A stretch of DNA of 64,000 bases from Sphingomonas panacis (lineage in GTDB: Bacteria; Pseudomonadota; Alphaproteobacteria; Sphingomonadales; Sphingomonadaceae): NCBI RefSeq assembly GCF_001717955.1, contig NZ_CP014168.1, forward strand, positions 3,813,501-3,877,500, given 5' to 3'. This document shows positions 32,688 through 43,001 of this stretch, in pieces. Positions within the stretch are counted from its first letter, which is position 1, and every line of letters starts with the position of its first letter. The translations under genes were made by a program, and so were the position numbers. The notes under the pieces were generated by a model that made no database searches, was not told where the DNA came from, and saw nothing but the letters and a program-made list of their open reading frames with translations.

Positions 32688-33884
32688 CAGGGGAATCGCA
32701 TTTGGCGATGAGAGGGCTATCCAAGTTTGATAGATTGGATTCTGTAGTCTCTCCTGGGTTGCCGGGGAGATTGGTATGCGCGGGTTCCGTGAGGTGTTCG
32801 ATGTCGTGCCGGACCCACGACGTTCGAACAGCAGCCATGCTTTGCCGGATATCTTGCTGATCGCGTTCGCCGCGCTGCTGTGTGGGGCCGAGACATGCGT
32901 CGATATCGCCGAGTTCGGCGAGGCGAAGCGGGACTGTCTTGGCCAGTTCCTGAAGCTGGATCATGGAACGCCGAGCCACGACACGTTCAGCCGGGTCTTT
33001 CGCACGCTCGATCCGCCGTCGTTCGAGCGGGCGTTTCAGCGCTTCGTCAGTGCTTTTGCCGCAACGCTGGAGCGCCAGGGGATCGCCGGGCCAATCATTG
33101 CCATCGACGGCAAGTCGTTGCGGGGGGCCGTCGATAGCGCGCGCCGCACCATGCCTTTGCATCTGGTGAGCGCCTGGGCGGCCGATCATCGGCTGGTGCT
33201 GAGCCAGTGCCGCGCGCATAATCGCAGCGAAGTCACCGCGGCCCGCGAGATCATCGCCCTGCTCGACCTGACCGGCTGTACGGTTACCGCCGATGCGCTG
33301 CATGCCAGCCGCCGGACGGTCTCGGCGATACGGGCGCGCGGTGGCGACTATGCTCTGATCATCAAAGGCAATCGCGGACCGCTGCACGCCGCGATCCGGG
33401 ATCTGCTCGCCGATCCCGACGCCGCACAGGCTGCCAGCACCAGCGAGACCGCGCATGGCAGATACGAAGAGCGGCGGGCATGGGTCGTCCCCGCGCCCGC
33501 CGACTGGGCCGATCGATATGGCTTCGAGGGTCTGGGCGCCATCGTGCGGATCGACAGTCTGCGCCGCGTCAAAGGCGAGGAGCAAACCGACACCCGCTAT
33601 GCCATCCTCTCCCGCTTCCTGCCGCCGCGCGAGGCGCTTCGGGTGATCAGGGCACACTGGACGATCGAGAATCAGCAACACTGGCTGCTCGATGTCGCCT
33701 TCGGCGAAGATCGCATCCACACCCGATCCGATCACTGCGCCGAAAACCTCGCCCTCCTGCGAAGGCTCGCCCTCAACCTTCTCCAGCACGATCCAAGAAA
33801 GCTTTCCATCCGCGCCAAAATCAAACGCGCCGGATGGGATGACCACTACCTCGCAACCCTCCTCCGCCAAATGCGATAGCCCTG
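32688..33884 (+). mobile_element. ISAs1-family insertion sequence, complete, 1197 bp
   Basis: The terminal inverted repeats are 32688-32707 (CAGGGGAATCGCATTTGGCG) and 33865-33884 (reverse complement CAGGGCTATCGCATTTGGCG), matching at 18 of 20 positions. They are flanked by a perfect 9-bp direct repeat CTTCCAGGG at 32679-32687 and 33885-33893, the expected target-site duplication size for the ISAs1 family. One intact transposase gene fills the element. The perfect duplication and intact gene suggest a recent, possibly active insertion. Confidence 0.93.
32776..33879 (+). CDS. ISAs1-family transposase
   Basis: A 367-residue DDE transposase. The N-terminal region DPRRSNSSHALPDILLIAFAA is the family's DUF4338/DDE_Tnp_1-associated domain. 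Catalytic residues are likely Asp in IIAIDGKSLRGA, Asp in TVTADALHAS and Glu in DVAFGEDRIHTRS, preceded by the IENQQHWLLD segment typical of ISAs1 enzymes. The ATG at 32776 has a GGGGAGA box 5 nt upstream. The TAG stop (33877-33879) falls inside the right inverted repeat. Full family length with no frameshift. Confidence 0.95.
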   Translation: MRGFREVFDVVPDPRRSNSSHALPDILLIAFAALLCGAETCVDIAEFGEAKRDCLGQFLKLDHGTPSHDTFSRVFRTLDPPSFERAFQRFVSAFAATLERQGIAGPIIAIDGKSLRGAVDSARRTMPLHLVSAWAADHRLVLSQCRAHNRSEVTAAREIIALLDLTGCTVTADALHASRRTVSAIRARGGDYALIIKGNRGPLHAAIRDLLADPDAAQAASTSETAHGRYEERRAWVVPAPADWADRYGFEGLGAIVRIDSLRRVKGEEQTDTRYAILSRFLPPREALRVIRAHWTIENQQHWLLDVAFGEDRIHTRSDHCAENLALLRRLALNLLQHDPRKLSIRAKIKRAGWDDHYLATLLRQMR

Positions 33885-33915
33885 CTTCCAGGGAGGGGAG
33901 AAACCCTTGGTCAGC

Positions 33916-34224
33916 CTATTTGATCGCGGCGAGGTCCGCCTTGGCCTTGGCCAGCATCGCGTCGGTCAGCTTGCCCTGGGACATGCCCTGCAGGTCGAGC
34001 AGCCCCATACTCTTGAAGCTCTCGTACATCGGATGCACGAGCAGGCCCGGAATATCGGCATTGAGCACCGCTTTGCCAGCCGGATCGGCGGCGATCGTCT
34101 CGACCGGCGTGTCGAGCGTGAATTTCGCGGCGGGTATGGCGGCGGGCGCTGCCGGAACGGCGGCCGGGGCCTGCGCAAGCACGGGCGCGGCGATGGTGGC
34201 AAGCAGAAGGGCGGCGAATTTCAT
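33916..34224 (-). CDS. Small exported hypothetical protein
   Basis: A 102-residue protein with a Sec signal peptide (MKFAALLLATIAAPVLAQA). An Ala/Pro-rich linker (APAAVPAAPAAIPAAKF) is followed by a compact domain containing TPVETIAADPAGKAVLNADI and LLVHPMYESFKSMGLLDLQG. Similar small proteins are annotated only as hypothetical in sphingomonads. The ATG at 34224 gives the signal peptide; a longer frame from 34293 would hide it. It lies downstream of trxA on the same strand, after a strong hairpin (34301-34334). Confidence 0.7.
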   Translation of the reverse strand: MKFAALLLATIAAPVLAQAPAAVPAAPAAIPAAKFTLDTPVETIAADPAGKAVLNADIPGLLVHPMYESFKSMGLLDLQGMSQGKLTDAMLAKAKADLAAIK

Positions 34225-34300
34225 GGAGTACCTCTCGCGGTCGGCGGCGAATCGCCGGTCGGCAGAGCGTAACTGCGGATTGTGTCGTTCCAAATGCAGC

Positions 34301-34334
34301 GCCGCCGAACGGGCCCGCGAACCCGTCCGGCGGC
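34301..34334 (-). terminator. Strong hairpin downstream of trxA
   Basis: GCCGCCGAACGGG (34301-34313) pairs with CCCGTCCGGCGGC (34322-34334), a 13-position stem with one mismatch and an 8-nt loop. It starts 9 bp after the trxA stop on the minus strand. No T-tract follows, so it is probably a Rho-assisted or 3'-end-protecting structure. Confidence 0.4.
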
Positions 34335-34342
34335 GACGAAGC

Positions 34343-34666
34343 TTAGGCCAGTTCGCCTTCGAGCCACGCCTTCAGCCGACCCTTGGGCTCGGCGCCGACC
34401 TTGGTGGCGGCTGGCACGCCGTTCTTGAACAGGATCATCGTCGGGATACCGCGCACGCCGTACTTGCCCGGCGCATCCGGATTCTCGTCGATGTTGAGCT
34501 TGGTGATCGTCACCTGCTCGCCGAGTTCCTCGGAAATCTCTTCGAGGCTCGGCCCGATCATCTTGCACGGCCCGCACCATTCCGCCCAGAAATCGACCAG
34601 CACGGGGCCGTCGGCCTTGAGGACATCGGTATCGAAGCTCGAATCGGTGATCTGCTTGGTGGCCAT
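34343..34666 (-). CDS. trxA: Thioredoxin TrxA
   Basis: A 107-residue thioredoxin with the active site [14 protein letters not shown] (Cys31, Cys34) and the cis-Pro loop [11 protein letters not shown]. It is the general cytoplasmic disulfide reductant. The ATG at 34666 is preceded by AAGGAG 7 nt upstream on the minus strand. It follows addA by 64 bp, the usual addB-addA-trxA order of sphingomonads. Confidence 0.97.
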   Translation of the reverse strand: MATKQITDSSFDTDVLKADGPVLVDFWAEWCGPCKMIGPSLEEISEELGEQVTITKLNIDENPDAPGKYGVRGIPTMILFKNGVPAATKVGAEPKGRLKAWLEGELA

Positions 34667-34730
34667 CTGGTGTCTCCTTGTACGAGCGGTAACGTAGGGT
34701 GGCCGCCCCCCCGGCTCAAGCCGCTTCCGC

Positions 34731-37700
34731 CTAGCTTTGCTGCTTGGTCACAAAGCCCGGCTTGTGCGCGGCGAGCAGCGCGGGCGGAAGCGTGAACAGC
34801 GCCGGCGCGCCGGTGTAGAGCAGAGCCGCCTCGATCGACCGGCCGGGGAAGATCACGCCGAGCGCCTCGACATAGGCCGCCATCTGCCGGACGTGATACG
34901 GCGGCACCTCTTCGAGCGACGCGGGCGCGCGCCGGCCGGTCTTGAAATCGACAACGATGATCGCGTCGGGCGTCACCAGCAGCCGGTCGACCGTGCCCGA
35001 CACCACCACGCCGTCGCCGATCACCGCCGCGATCGGCGCTTCGGCAAGCGCATCGGGGCCGAACAAAGCGGCGAAGCGGGGATCGTCGAGGATCGCCAGC
35101 ACCGTTCCCGATATCTCCGCGCGAGCATCTGCCGCCCCGACGCCCCCCGCCCCCGCCAGCCAGCGATCGGCGGCGGCGGCGCGCGCCTCGGGCGCGATCG
35201 GCGGCAGGCGCTCGAACAGCGCATGGATCAGCCGGCCGCGCTCGGCGGCTTCGCGCATCAGCGGGGTCGGCGGCGGATCGGCGACCGCATCGTCCCCGAG
35301 CGACGAGGGTGAGAGCGGACGCGGCGGGCGCGCCTCTTGCGGCGCGGGCTGATGCGCCCAGTCCGGCACCGGCGCAGGTGCCTCAGCCATCGCCGCACCC
35401 GTGTCGCGCCGCTTGACCGGCTTCAGATCGACGCTGCCGGTGAAGCTGCGCGTCCCGTCAGCCGCGCGCGCGACGCCTAGGTCGGTCATCGCCAGATCGG
35501 CGGCGGCGTACCAGCTCGCCGGTGGCGGCTCGCCCTTGGCGAGCGGGCCGAGCGAACCGGCGATCACCAGCCGCTCCTCGGCGCGGGTCGCGGCGACGTA
35601 GAACAGCCGCCAATGCTCCTCCAGTTCACGCCGCGCGGTCGCCTCGGCGATCTCGGCAAGCGGCCCGGCCTCCTCCTTGCGCGGGCGGAAGATCGGCAGC
35701 GTGGCTTGAATCTCGTCGACCGGCCATTTGAGCGTGGTGCGCGGCGATCTGGTGGGATCGACCGCCGCATCGGCGAGGATCACCAGCGGCGCCTGCAGCC
35801 CCTTGGCGCCATGCGCGGTCATCACCCGCACCGCATCGAGCGGCGCCGAGGGATCGCGCTTGATCTCAACCTCGCCGCGATCGAACCAGTCGAGGAAACG
35901 TTGCAGCGACGGCGTGCCCTGAGTCTCGAACTGGAGCGCGGCGGTGAGCAATTCCTCGATCGGATCGCGCGCCTCCTGCCCGAGCCGCCGCAGCAGCGCG
36001 CGCCGCCCGCCGAGCGGCCCCGACAGCAATTCTTCGAGGAACTGATACGGCGTGGCGATATCAGCCCGATCGAGCATCGCGCGCAAAGCGCCGAGATCGT
36101 CGCCGATCGTGCGTTCGAGATGCCGCCACAGGCTGCCCGAACCGCGCGGCGCCGCCGCCATCAGCCGCTCCTGAGTCCAGCCGATCAGCGGCGAGACCAA
36201 CAGCGACGCCAGCGACAGATCATCCTCGGGCTGAAGCACGAAGCGGATCGCGGCGAGCAGATCCTGAACGCTCAGCGGCGCGTTGAGCCGCAAGCGATCG
36301 ACGCCCGCGACGGGCACACCCTCCGCATACAGCCGCGCGACGATCAGCGAGGCGAGATCGCCGCGCCGCTTGACGAGGATCATCACATCCTGCGGTTCGA
36401 GCACGCGGCCCTTGCTCTCCAGCATCAGCGTGCCGATCCAGCCCTTGATCGTGCGTGCGATCCGCCGGGCGAGTTCGCGCGTCGAATCCGCGATCCAGCC
36501 TTCCTCGTCCTCCTCGCTGCCGCCCGCGACGATCAGCGGCCAGAGCGTGACGGTGCCCGGGCCAGGCACCTCGCTGGCGTGACGTTCGAGCACCGCGACC
36601 GCGCCCAGCCCCGGTTCGGGCAGCACCGCCATCGTCGCATCGACGAACTCCAGCACGGGCCGGGTCGAGCGGAACGACTGGGTCAGCGACAGCCGGTTCC
36701 ACGCGCCGGCTGCGGTCGGATGGCCGAGCTTGCGCAATTCTTCCTCGGCGTCCCACGCCCCGCGCGCGAGCTTGCCGAAGCGATCCTCCGCCGCCGCGAA
36801 GAACGCCGGATCGGTGCCCTGAAACCCGAAGATCGCCTGTTTGAAATCGCCGACGGTGAAGAGCGTGCGCGTCTCGCCGCCATGCGCGCCCTCGCCCGCG
36901 AAGAATTCGTCGGCGAGCGCGCCGATGATCGCCCATTGCTCGGGGTTGGTGTCCTGCGCCTCGTCGATCAGGATGTGCGACGTCTCACGGTCGAGCTTGA
37001 AGCGCACCCATTCGCCGATACCGGGCTGACCCAGCAGATCGATCGTCGCGGTGATGAGATCGTCGAAATCGACCGCCCCAAGCCGGCGTTTCGCGCGCAC
37101 ATAGGCGGCGGCATAGTCGCGCCCGACATCGAGCGCATCGGCGAGCAGATCGGCATATACGGCGCGGTGGCGCATCGACAGCAGGGCGCTCGCCGCGTCG
37201 CCGACCGACTGCGCAAGATCGGCATAGTCGAAGTCCGCGTCGATCAGCTTCTTCGAATATTTGCGCGGCTCGCCCTTGGTCGTGAACGGCACGGTGACGA
37301 GATCGACCAGCATCCGCGCGCGCATCTCCGGGTCGGCCTCGATCCAGCATTCGGCGATGTCGGCGTGGTTGCCGCCGGTCGCGGTGCCCCACGCGCGGTT
37401 GGCGACGGCGAGCCGCGCGACCGCGTCACAGTCGAATTCGTCGTCGCTGCACCCCGCGACGATCGCCGCCTCGATCTCACCCATCGGCAGATCGAGCTGG
37501 CGCCGCACGAACGCCCGCACACCCTCGCCGCCCATCGGCAGCGCCGCCATTGCCTTGGGCGCGCGTGCGCAGGCGATCAGGAACTTCTCAGCCTCACCCT
37601 CGCCGAGCCGAACGCTCAGCGCGCCGACCGCCTCGACCGGGCGGGCGCGACCCTCGCGATCGGCATCGACCAGCAGTTCGGCGAGCGCTTCGCGCGCGAG

Positions 37701-38183
37701 CACCGCTTCCTCGCGCGCCTCGATCGGGCGGAAGCCGGGCGCCAGCCCCGCCTCGACCGGGAAGGCGGCGAGCAGGCTCTGGCAGAAGCCGTGGATCGTC
37801 TGGATGCGGATGCCGCCGCCGCGCGCATCGAGCACCTTGGCGAACAAAGTGCGCGCGCGCTGGCGCAACTCGGGCGTCGCATCCTCACCGAGCGCGTCGA
37901 GATCGGCGACGAGTTGCGGCTCGGGCATCCGCACCCACGCCGCCAGCCGCGCGCCGATCCGCCCCGCCATCTCGGCCGCCCCCGCCTTGGTGAAGGTGAG
38001 GCACAGGATCGCCGACGGATCGACCCCGCGCAGCAGCAGCCGATAGACTCGCGCGGTCAGCACCTGCGTCTTGCCCGTCCCCGCCGAGGCGGACAGCCAG
38101 ACATGCCCGTCGGGCGCGCTCGCACGCGCCTGATCGTGCTTGAGCGGTGGCAGCGATGTCGTGCCGCTATCGCTCACGGCCAT
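34731..38183 (-). CDS. addA: Double-strand break repair helicase AddA (alphaproteobacterial type)
   Basis: A 1150-residue UvrD-like helicase-nuclease subunit of AddAB, which processes DNA ends for RecA loading. The Walker A motif is [18 protein letters not shown] (about residues 29-46). [20 protein letters not shown] motif Ia follows ([18 protein letters not shown]), then Walker [15 protein letters not shown] and motif [15 protein letters not shown]. The C-terminal nuclease motif is [10 protein letters not shown] with [12 protein letters not shown]. Start at the ATG at 38183; the first 17 bp overlap the end of addB, so the two are translationally coupled. Confidence 0.95.
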   Translation of the reverse strand: MAVSDSGTTSLPPLKHDQARASAPDGHVWLSASAGTGKTQVLTARVYRLLLRGVDPSAILCLTFTKAGAAEMAGRIGARLAAWVRMPEPQLVADLDALGEDATPELRQRARTLFAKVLDARGGGIRIQTIHGFCQSLLAAFPVEAGLAPGFRPIEAREEAVLAREALAELLVDADREGRARPVEAVGALSVRLGEGEAEKFLIACARAPKAMAALPMGGEGVRAFVRRQLDLPMGEIEAAIVAGCSDDEFDCDAVARLAVANRAWGTATGGNHADIAECWIEADPEMRARMLVDLVTVPFTTKGEPRKYSKKLIDADFDYADLAQSVGDAASALLSMRHRAVYADLLADALDVGRDYAAAYVRAKRRLGAVDFDDLITATIDLLGQPGIGEWVRFKLDRETSHILIDEAQDTNPEQWAIIGALADEFFAGEGAHGGETRTLFTVGDFKQAIFGFQGTDPAFFAAAEDRFGKLARGAWDAEEELRKLGHPTAAGAWNRLSLTQSFRSTRPVLEFVDATMAVLPEPGLGAVAVLERHASEVPGPGTVTLWPLIVAGGSEEDEEGWIADSTRELARRIARTIKGWIGTLMLESKGRVLEPQDVMILVKRRGDLASLIVARLYAEGVPVAGVDRLRLNAPLSVQDLLAAIRFVLQPEDDLSLASLLVSPLIGWTQERLMAAAPRGSGSLWRHLERTIGDDLGALRAMLDRADIATPYQFLEELLSGPLGGRRALLRRLGQEARDPIEELLTAALQFETQGTPSLQRFLDWFDRGEVEIKRDPSAPLDAVRVMTAHGAKGLQAPLVILADAAVDPTRSPRTTLKWPVDEIQATLPIFRPRKEEAGPLAEIAEATARRELEEHWRLFYVAATRAEERLVIAGSLGPLAKGEPPPASWYAAADLAMTDLGVARAADGTRSFTGSVDLKPVKRRDTGAAMAEAPAPVPDWAHQPAPQEARPPRPLSPSSLGDDAVADPPPTPLMREAAERGRLIHALFERLPPIAPEARAAAADRWLAGAGGVGAADARAEISGTVLAILDDPRFAALFGPDALAEAPIAAVIGDGVVVSGTVDRLLVTPDAIIVVDFKTGRRAPASLEEVPPYHVRQMAAYVEALGVIFPGRSIEAALLYTGAPALFTLPPALLAAHKPGFVTKQQS

Positions 38184-41145
38184 ACCATTCGTCGCGGCGC
38201 ATCAACTGGTCATACTCGCTATAGGGCGCGAATTCGGGGTGAAGCTTGGCGGTGAACGCCTCGCCCCCGGTCAGCCAGCGGCCGACCGCCTCGCTGAAAT
38301 GGTGCGCGGCGAGCGTGGTGAACGCTTCCGGCAAGACCTTGTCGTTCTTGCCGGCGGGATCGACCGGCGAGGTGACATAGCCGAACTGGTCGTTGCGCTT
38401 GCCGAGCGACCAATATTCGAAACCGCGCGCCTGGCCCACGATCCCCGCATACCCGCCGCGCTCGGCGATCAGCCCGAGCAGCCCGAGTTGCAGGCTGAAC
38501 CCCGCGCGCACGGCGGCGGGCGATGGCGGCATGCCGGTCTTGTAGTCGATCACGACGAGGCTGCCGTCGGCGAGCCGGTCGAGCCTGTCGAACGTGCCGC
38601 CCAGCGTCACCCCGGCGAAATCGATGCTGCCCTTGCGCTCGACCGCGATTACTTCACGGCCCTCCTCGGCCTGTGTCGCGATCGTGCGCGCGATCCAGTC
38701 GATCGCCTGCATCAGTCGCGGCTGCCACAAAGCGCGCATCATCGGATGGGTGCGTTCGTCCGCCAGCATCGCACGCGCGCGGTCGTGGAGCTTGTCGGGA
38801 TGGCAATCGTCCTCGCGCGCCCATTCCTCCAGAATCGCGTGAACGGCGGTGCCGCGCCATGCCGCGCTCGGATCGGCATCGACCGGATCGAGCGGGGAAA
38901 GCCGCAGGATCTGGCGTGCGTAGAAAGCGAACGGGTCGGCCTTGAGCCGATCGACATCGGTGACGGCGATCTGCTTGGGCCGCAGCGTCGCCTCGGGCGA
39001 TGGCGCCGGCTGATCGGCCGGTTCGTGAACGCCCGGGTCGTCGAGCGCCCGCGTCCAGCGTTCGAGCGGCAGCGCGCGGCCCCGCGCCCATGGCTCGCCG
39101 GCAAGCGCCTGCAACCGCAGCCAGAAGCGCGATGCGATCGCCGGCTGCGTGGCATCGCGCCGCGCCCGCGTGATGAGCGCGTTCGGCGCGCCCAGCGCGC
39201 TGGCGAAATCATGCGCGGCCATGCCGATCGCGCGATCCTGCCCCGGCAGCCCGATCGCGATGCGGATGCGCGGTGCGAGCCACGGGTCGGGCGCGGGCTG
39301 GCCCGGCCACACGCCTTCGTTGAGGCCGCCGAGGATCATCAGATCGGCGGTCTGGAGCCGCGCTTCGATCAGGCCGTAGATCGCGAGGCGCGGATGCCCG
39401 TGCTGCTGAGGCCGCACCGCGATCTCGTCCATCAGCGTGCGCAGCAAAGCGGCGAGCGAATCGGGATCGACCAGCGCCGGGCCTTCGTCGGCGCGCGCCT
39501 CTATATCCGCGAGGAAATCGGACGCGGCACGGCCGGCGGGGCCGCTCCACAGCGTGTCACCGCACAGGGCCTGCGCGGTCTCGCGCAGCGCGGCAACCAG
39601 CGTGCCGAGCGGTTGCGCACCGGCTTCGAACACCGCCTCCAGCGGCGCGAGCAGCGCGCGCGCCTCCGGCCACCACACCGCCGCAGCCGCGCGCCGCGCC
39701 GCCTCGCGCTTTGGAGCATCGGCGAGATGCGAGTCGACGCCGGCCAGCCCCGCCGCCGGGCGCGGCCCGCGCAGCACCCGATCGAGCTTCCGCGCGCCCT
39801 CCAGCCAGCCGCGCCGCCCCTCGCCCGCGCACACCAACGGATGCTTGAGCAAGGTCAGCAGCGCGAGCGGCGCGAAGCGCTGCGCGGCGGCATCGGCGAG
39901 CGCCAACAGCAAGGTTCCCGACGGCAGGATCGACAGCGGCCGCCCGGCCGTGTCGTCGATATCGATTCCCCAGCGTTTGCAATGCGCCGCCACCCGCCGC
40001 GCCAGCGCGCGATCGGGTGTCACCAGCGCCGCCGTCCGTTCGGGCGTTTCCAGCGCCTGCCGCAGGGCCAGCGCGATCGCCTGCGCTTCCTCGCCGGGGG
40101 TGGCGAGTTCCGCGGCCTCGATGCCGGCGAGGCGACGTTCGGCGGCAGGAAGGTCGGTCCACTTGCCCGTGAAATCGGCCGGCGCGAGCGCGCTGGCGAT
40201 CGCCTTGCCGCGCGCCACCGTCGCATCGAACTCGCTGCCGCCGCGCCACACCGACACCTCGGCGCGGTTGAACCCCATCCGGTCGAGCAGCAGCTTGAGG
40301 TGGAATTGCGGGTGAGTCTCGATCGAGCGCCTGATGATGCCGGTGACGGGATCGGGCGCATGCGGTCCGAGCGCCTGCCACTCCGGCTCGTCCATCGCGG
40401 TCGCAAGATCCGCGAACACGACCATGCCGCGCTCCAGCATCGCCACCCGCCGCAGCAGTGCGGCGACGGCGGGCGCGGTGTCGGTGACGCCGGCCGCGCA
40501 GACGAAGCCCGCCGGCGGCGCATCTTTCCAGCGCACCGCCAGCCGCCGCAGCAGCCGCGCGCGCCGGTCGGCGAGATCGATACAGCCGAGCCGCGCCAGT
40601 TCGGCGGGCCAGCGATCGAGCACCAGTCCGAACAGATCGAGCGCGCGGTGCCAGTGCGTGGAAAGCTCTTCGCCGAGATCGATCTCGCGCAGGCGCTGCG
40701 GCGGCACCTCCTCGACCAGCAGTTGATCGAGCGTCCGCGCGAGATCGCCCGCCAGCCGCACCGCCTCGGCCGCGTCGGTTGGCTGGCCAGCGCGCTCGCG
40801 TGCCGCCGCGACCAGCCGCGCGAGGATCAGCCGGCGCTGCATCGGCGCCACCGCCGGCGGCACCGGATCGGCCTCGTCGGCAGGGTCGAGCGCCGCGCCC
40901 GCCGCCTCATCGAGCGCCGGATCGCCCAGCGCGACGAGGCGCGGCAACAGCAGCCCGCCGCCGCTCGCGCGCACGAAAGCGTCGGTGACGGCGCGCTTGG
41001 CACGGTTGTTGGGCAGCAGCACCAGCCCGCGCGCGAGGCCGAGCGGTTGCTCGCCGAACCGCCGGATCAGCCCCGCCGCCAGCGAGTCGGCGAACGCGCG
41101 ATGCGCCGGGATCGTGTAGAGCTGGGGTTTGCCGGAGCTGGTCAT
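38167..41145 (-). CDS. addB: Double-strand break repair protein AddB
   Basis: A 992-residue AddB subunit with a degenerate helicase domain and a RecB-type nuclease. The start QLYTIPAHRAFADSLAAGLI and LVLLPNNRAKRAVTDAF are typical of alphaproteobacterial AddB. The C-terminal nuclease has GTFDRLDRLADGSLVVIDYKTG and the LQLGLLGLIAE helix. The ATG at 41145 is preferred; an in-frame TTG at 41160 is the alternative. It overlaps addA by 17 bp and is 117 bp downstream of the murU-like gene. Confidence 0.94.
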   Translation of the reverse strand: MTSSGKPQLYTIPAHRAFADSLAAGLIRRFGEQPLGLARGLVLLPNNRAKRAVTDAFVRASGGGLLLPRLVALGDPALDEAAGAALDPADEADPVPPAVAPMQRRLILARLVAAARERAGQPTDAAEAVRLAGDLARTLDQLLVEEVPPQRLREIDLGEELSTHWHRALDLFGLVLDRWPAELARLGCIDLADRRARLLRRLAVRWKDAPPAGFVCAAGVTDTAPAVAALLRRVAMLERGMVVFADLATAMDEPEWQALGPHAPDPVTGIIRRSIETHPQFHLKLLLDRMGFNRAEVSVWRGGSEFDATVARGKAIASALAPADFTGKWTDLPAAERRLAGIEAAELATPGEEAQAIALALRQALETPERTAALVTPDRALARRVAAHCKRWGIDIDDTAGRPLSILPSGTLLLALADAAAQRFAPLALLTLLKHPLVCAGEGRRGWLEGARKLDRVLRGPRPAAGLAGVDSHLADAPKREAARRAAAAVWWPEARALLAPLEAVFEAGAQPLGTLVAALRETAQALCGDTLWSGPAGRAASDFLADIEARADEGPALVDPDSLAALLRTLMDEIAVRPQQHGHPRLAIYGLIEARLQTADLMILGGLNEGVWPGQPAPDPWLAPRIRIAIGLPGQDRAIGMAAHDFASALGAPNALITRARRDATQPAIASRFWLRLQALAGEPWARGRALPLERWTRALDDPGVHEPADQPAPSPEATLRPKQIAVTDVDRLKADPFAFYARQILRLSPLDPVDADPSAAWRGTAVHAILEEWAREDDCHPDKLHDRARAMLADERTHPMMRALWQPRLMQAIDWIARTIATQAEEGREVIAVERKGSIDFAGVTLGGTFDRLDRLADGSLVVIDYKTGMPPSPAAVRAGFSLQLGLLGLIAERGGYAGIVGQARGFEYWSLGKRNDQFGYVTSPVDPAGKNDKVLPEAFTTLAAHHFSEAVGRWLTGGEAFTAKLHPEFAPYSEYDQLMRRDEWYGRER

Positions 41146-41262
41146 CCGACCGTCCGCCAAGTGACCTTAGATCGACGTTCGATCACACCACTCTCAAAAC
41201 CCGTTCGATCGCAAGCGGCTCCGACGTGCTTTCGCCGGGACGAAGAGAAACGCCGATCGGCT

Positions 41263-42024
41263 TCAGCCATCGGCGAGGATCGCCTCGGTCTTGCCGATCG
41301 CAGCCGGCGAGCCGACGTCGAACCACAGCCCCTGATGCACCATGCCGTAAGCACGGCCCTCCTCGATCGCGCGCTCCCAGAACAGCCGCGTCGAGAACGC
41401 CCCTTCCGGCCAGTCGCGGATCACACGCGGCGACAGGATCTGCACGCCGGTATAGACGAACGGTGCCGGCTTGCCGGGCGTGCGCCAGCCGGTGATGCGG
41501 CCATCGGGCGCCAGCCGGAAGTCGCCTTGCCCGACATGGTTGTTCGCGCGCGCCAGCGGCACCATCAGCAGCAGCGCGTCCATCCGCGCATCGTCCCATT
41601 GCGCGGCGAGCAGGCGGATCGCATCGCTCGGCCCGTCGACCCACAGATTGTCGCTGTTGACCACCACGAACGGCGCGTCGCCGATCAGGTCGCGCGCCTG
41701 GACGATGCCCCCGCCCGTCTCCATCAACCGCGCGCGCTCGTCCGAGACGACGACCTCGATACCCTTCACGCGGTTGCGCAAATGCGCCTCGAGCGCATCG
41801 GCGAGGTAGTGCACGTTGACGATCGCACGCTTGACCCCCGCCGAGCGCAGCCGGTCGAGCACATGATCGATCAGCGGCTTGCCCGCGACCTCGATCAGCG
41901 GCTTGGGGCGCGTGGCGGTCAAGGGCCGCATCCGTTTGCCCAGCCCTGCCGCCATCACCATCGCGGTCTCGGGCACGCGCGCATCGGGCACCGGGCGCAG
42001 CGCGAGCGTCTTCTTGGCGGTCAT
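41263..42024 (-). CDS. murU: N-acetylmuramate-1-phosphate uridylyltransferase MurU-like nucleotidyltransferase
   Basis: A 253-residue nucleotidyltransferase with the N-terminal signature MVMAAGLGKRMRPLTATRPKP, then PLIDHVLDRLRSAGVK, the metal-binding VVNSDNLWVDGP and WFDVGSPAAIG. In Pseudomonas and Caulobacter, MurU converts MurNAc-1-phosphate to UDP-MurNAc in a peptidoglycan-recycling shortcut. The kinase giving MurNAc-1-phosphate (AmgK) is encoded directly upstream, and the ATG at 42024 overlaps its stop as ATGA. The genomic pair makes MurU the best call over other sugar nucleotidyltransferases. Confidence 0.88.
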   Translation of the reverse strand: MTAKKTLALRPVPDARVPETAMVMAAGLGKRMRPLTATRPKPLIEVAGKPLIDHVLDRLRSAGVKRAIVNVHYLADALEAHLRNRVKGIEVVVSDERARLMETGGGIVQARDLIGDAPFVVVNSDNLWVDGPSDAIRLLAAQWDDARMDALLLMVPLARANNHVGQGDFRLAPDGRITGWRTPGKPAPFVYTGVQILSPRVIRDWPEGAFSTRLFWERAIEEGRAYGMVHQGLWFDVGSPAAIGKTEAILADG

Positions 42025-43001
42025 GCCTGCGTCACCTGCATAGGATCGCCGCGCAGCGCGGGCGGGATGTTGGCATCGAACCACGCCGCAACCGGCGCAA
42101 GATCGGGGTGCGCGAGATCGCGTTCGAGATAGCCCCACACGCGCGGGCACAGCGCGGCATAGCGCGGCTTGCCGTCGCGCTGCCACAGCCGGGTGAAGAT
42201 GCCGACGATCTTGGCGTTGCGCTGCGCGCCGAGCACGCGATAGGCGGTGTCGAACGCATCGCCCGCGCCGGTTTCATCATGGTAGCGCGCCAGCATCGCG
42301 GCCTCGATCTCGACCGGAACGTCGCGCCGCGCATCCTGGAGCAGCGAGACGAGATCATAGGCCGGGTGGCCGGCGAGCGCATCCTGGAAATCGAGCAGGC
42401 CGAAGCTGCCGTCTTCGAGCAGCATCAAATTTTCGGCATGGTAATCGCGAAGCACGGTCACGCGCGGGCCGGCGAGCGCAGCGTCGAACACCGCGTCCCA
42501 CGCGGCGGCATAGCCGGCGAGATCCGGTTCGATGCCGACCGCTGGGCAATACCATTCGGGAAGCAGGTTGACCTCGCGGTGAAGCACCGCGCGATCGTAA
42601 GCCGGCACGTCGCCCGCATCGTGTTTGTGCAGATCGACGAGGATGTCGATCGCCGCGCCGTACAGCGCCATCTGGCGCTCCGGCTCGGCATCGGCGGCCT
42701 CGCACAGCCGGTCGTCGCCGAAATCCTCCAGCAACACGAGGCCATGCACCAGATCGCTGCCGAGGATCGCCGGCGCCCGAAAACCGCGCTTAGCGAGCCA
42801 GCCGGCGATGGCGATGAACGGGCGCGGGTCTTCCTGCGGCGGCGGCGCGTCCATCAGCACCGCGCGCCGGTTCGGCGCGACGATGCGGAAATAGCGGCGA
42901 AACGAAGCGTCCCCCGCGAGTGGCAGGATTTCGGCATCACCCCAGCCAAGCGCGGTGAGGAAATCGCGCGCTTGCGGCGGTGGAATCATGGGAAAGGCCA
43001 T
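42021..43001 (-). CDS. amgK: N-acetylmuramate/N-acetylglucosamine kinase AmgK (APH-fold)
   Basis: About 326 residues with an aminoglycoside-phosphotransferase fold. Features are LPLAGDASFRRYFRI (nucleotide-binding loop), VLLEDFGDDRL, the catalytic VLRDYHAENLMLLEDG (Brenner-type H/R-D-x-H-x-x-N) and the metal motif GLLDFQDALAGHPAYDL. AmgK phosphorylates the anomeric carbon of MurNAc for recycling, feeding MurU encoded next to it. The start is uncertain: the ATG at 43001 has GGAG 6 nt upstream and overlaps tsaE by 16 bp, while the ATG at 42989 forms an ATGA overlap with the tsaE stop. Confidence 0.88.
   Translation of the reverse strand: MAFPMIPPPQARDFLTALGWGDAEILPLAGDASFRRYFRIVAPNRRAVLMDAPPPQEDPRPFIAIAGWLAKRGFRAPAILGSDLVHGLVLLEDFGDDRLCEAADAEPERQMALYGAAIDILVDLHKHDAGDVPAYDRAVLHREVNLLPEWYCPAVGIEPDLAGYAAAWDAVFDAALAGPRVTVLRDYHAENLMLLEDGSFGLLDFQDALAGHPAYDLVSLLQDARRDVPVEIEAAMLARYHDETGAGDAFDTAYRVLGAQRNAKIVGIFTRLWQRDGKPRYAALCPRVWGYLERDLAHPDLAPVAAWFDANIPPALRGDPMQVTQA

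Larger units (their letters stand above)
32589..33900. repeat. Palindromic intergenic repeat (family C/D) split by the IS
   Basis: The left arm 32589-32623 (CTCCCCTCCCTGGAAGGGAG, then GGGTTGGGGGTGGGT) is complementary to 32659-32687 joined to 33894-33900. The IS element and one copy of its 9-bp target duplication lie between these parts. Removing 32688-33893 restores a palindrome of roughly 110 bp ending TTCCAGGGAGGGGAG. The span given covers both arms and the insertion. Confidence 0.8.

Noticed and set aside
32515..33915. Larger genomic island around the IS element
   Set aside because: The flanking uvrC and trxA-addAB genes are ordinary core genes; only the IS and its target duplication are foreign.
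38140..42132. 1330-codon open frame on the plus strand over addB and murU
   Set aside because: Exactly antisense to well-supported genes with clear motifs; translation is Arg-rich and matches nothing.
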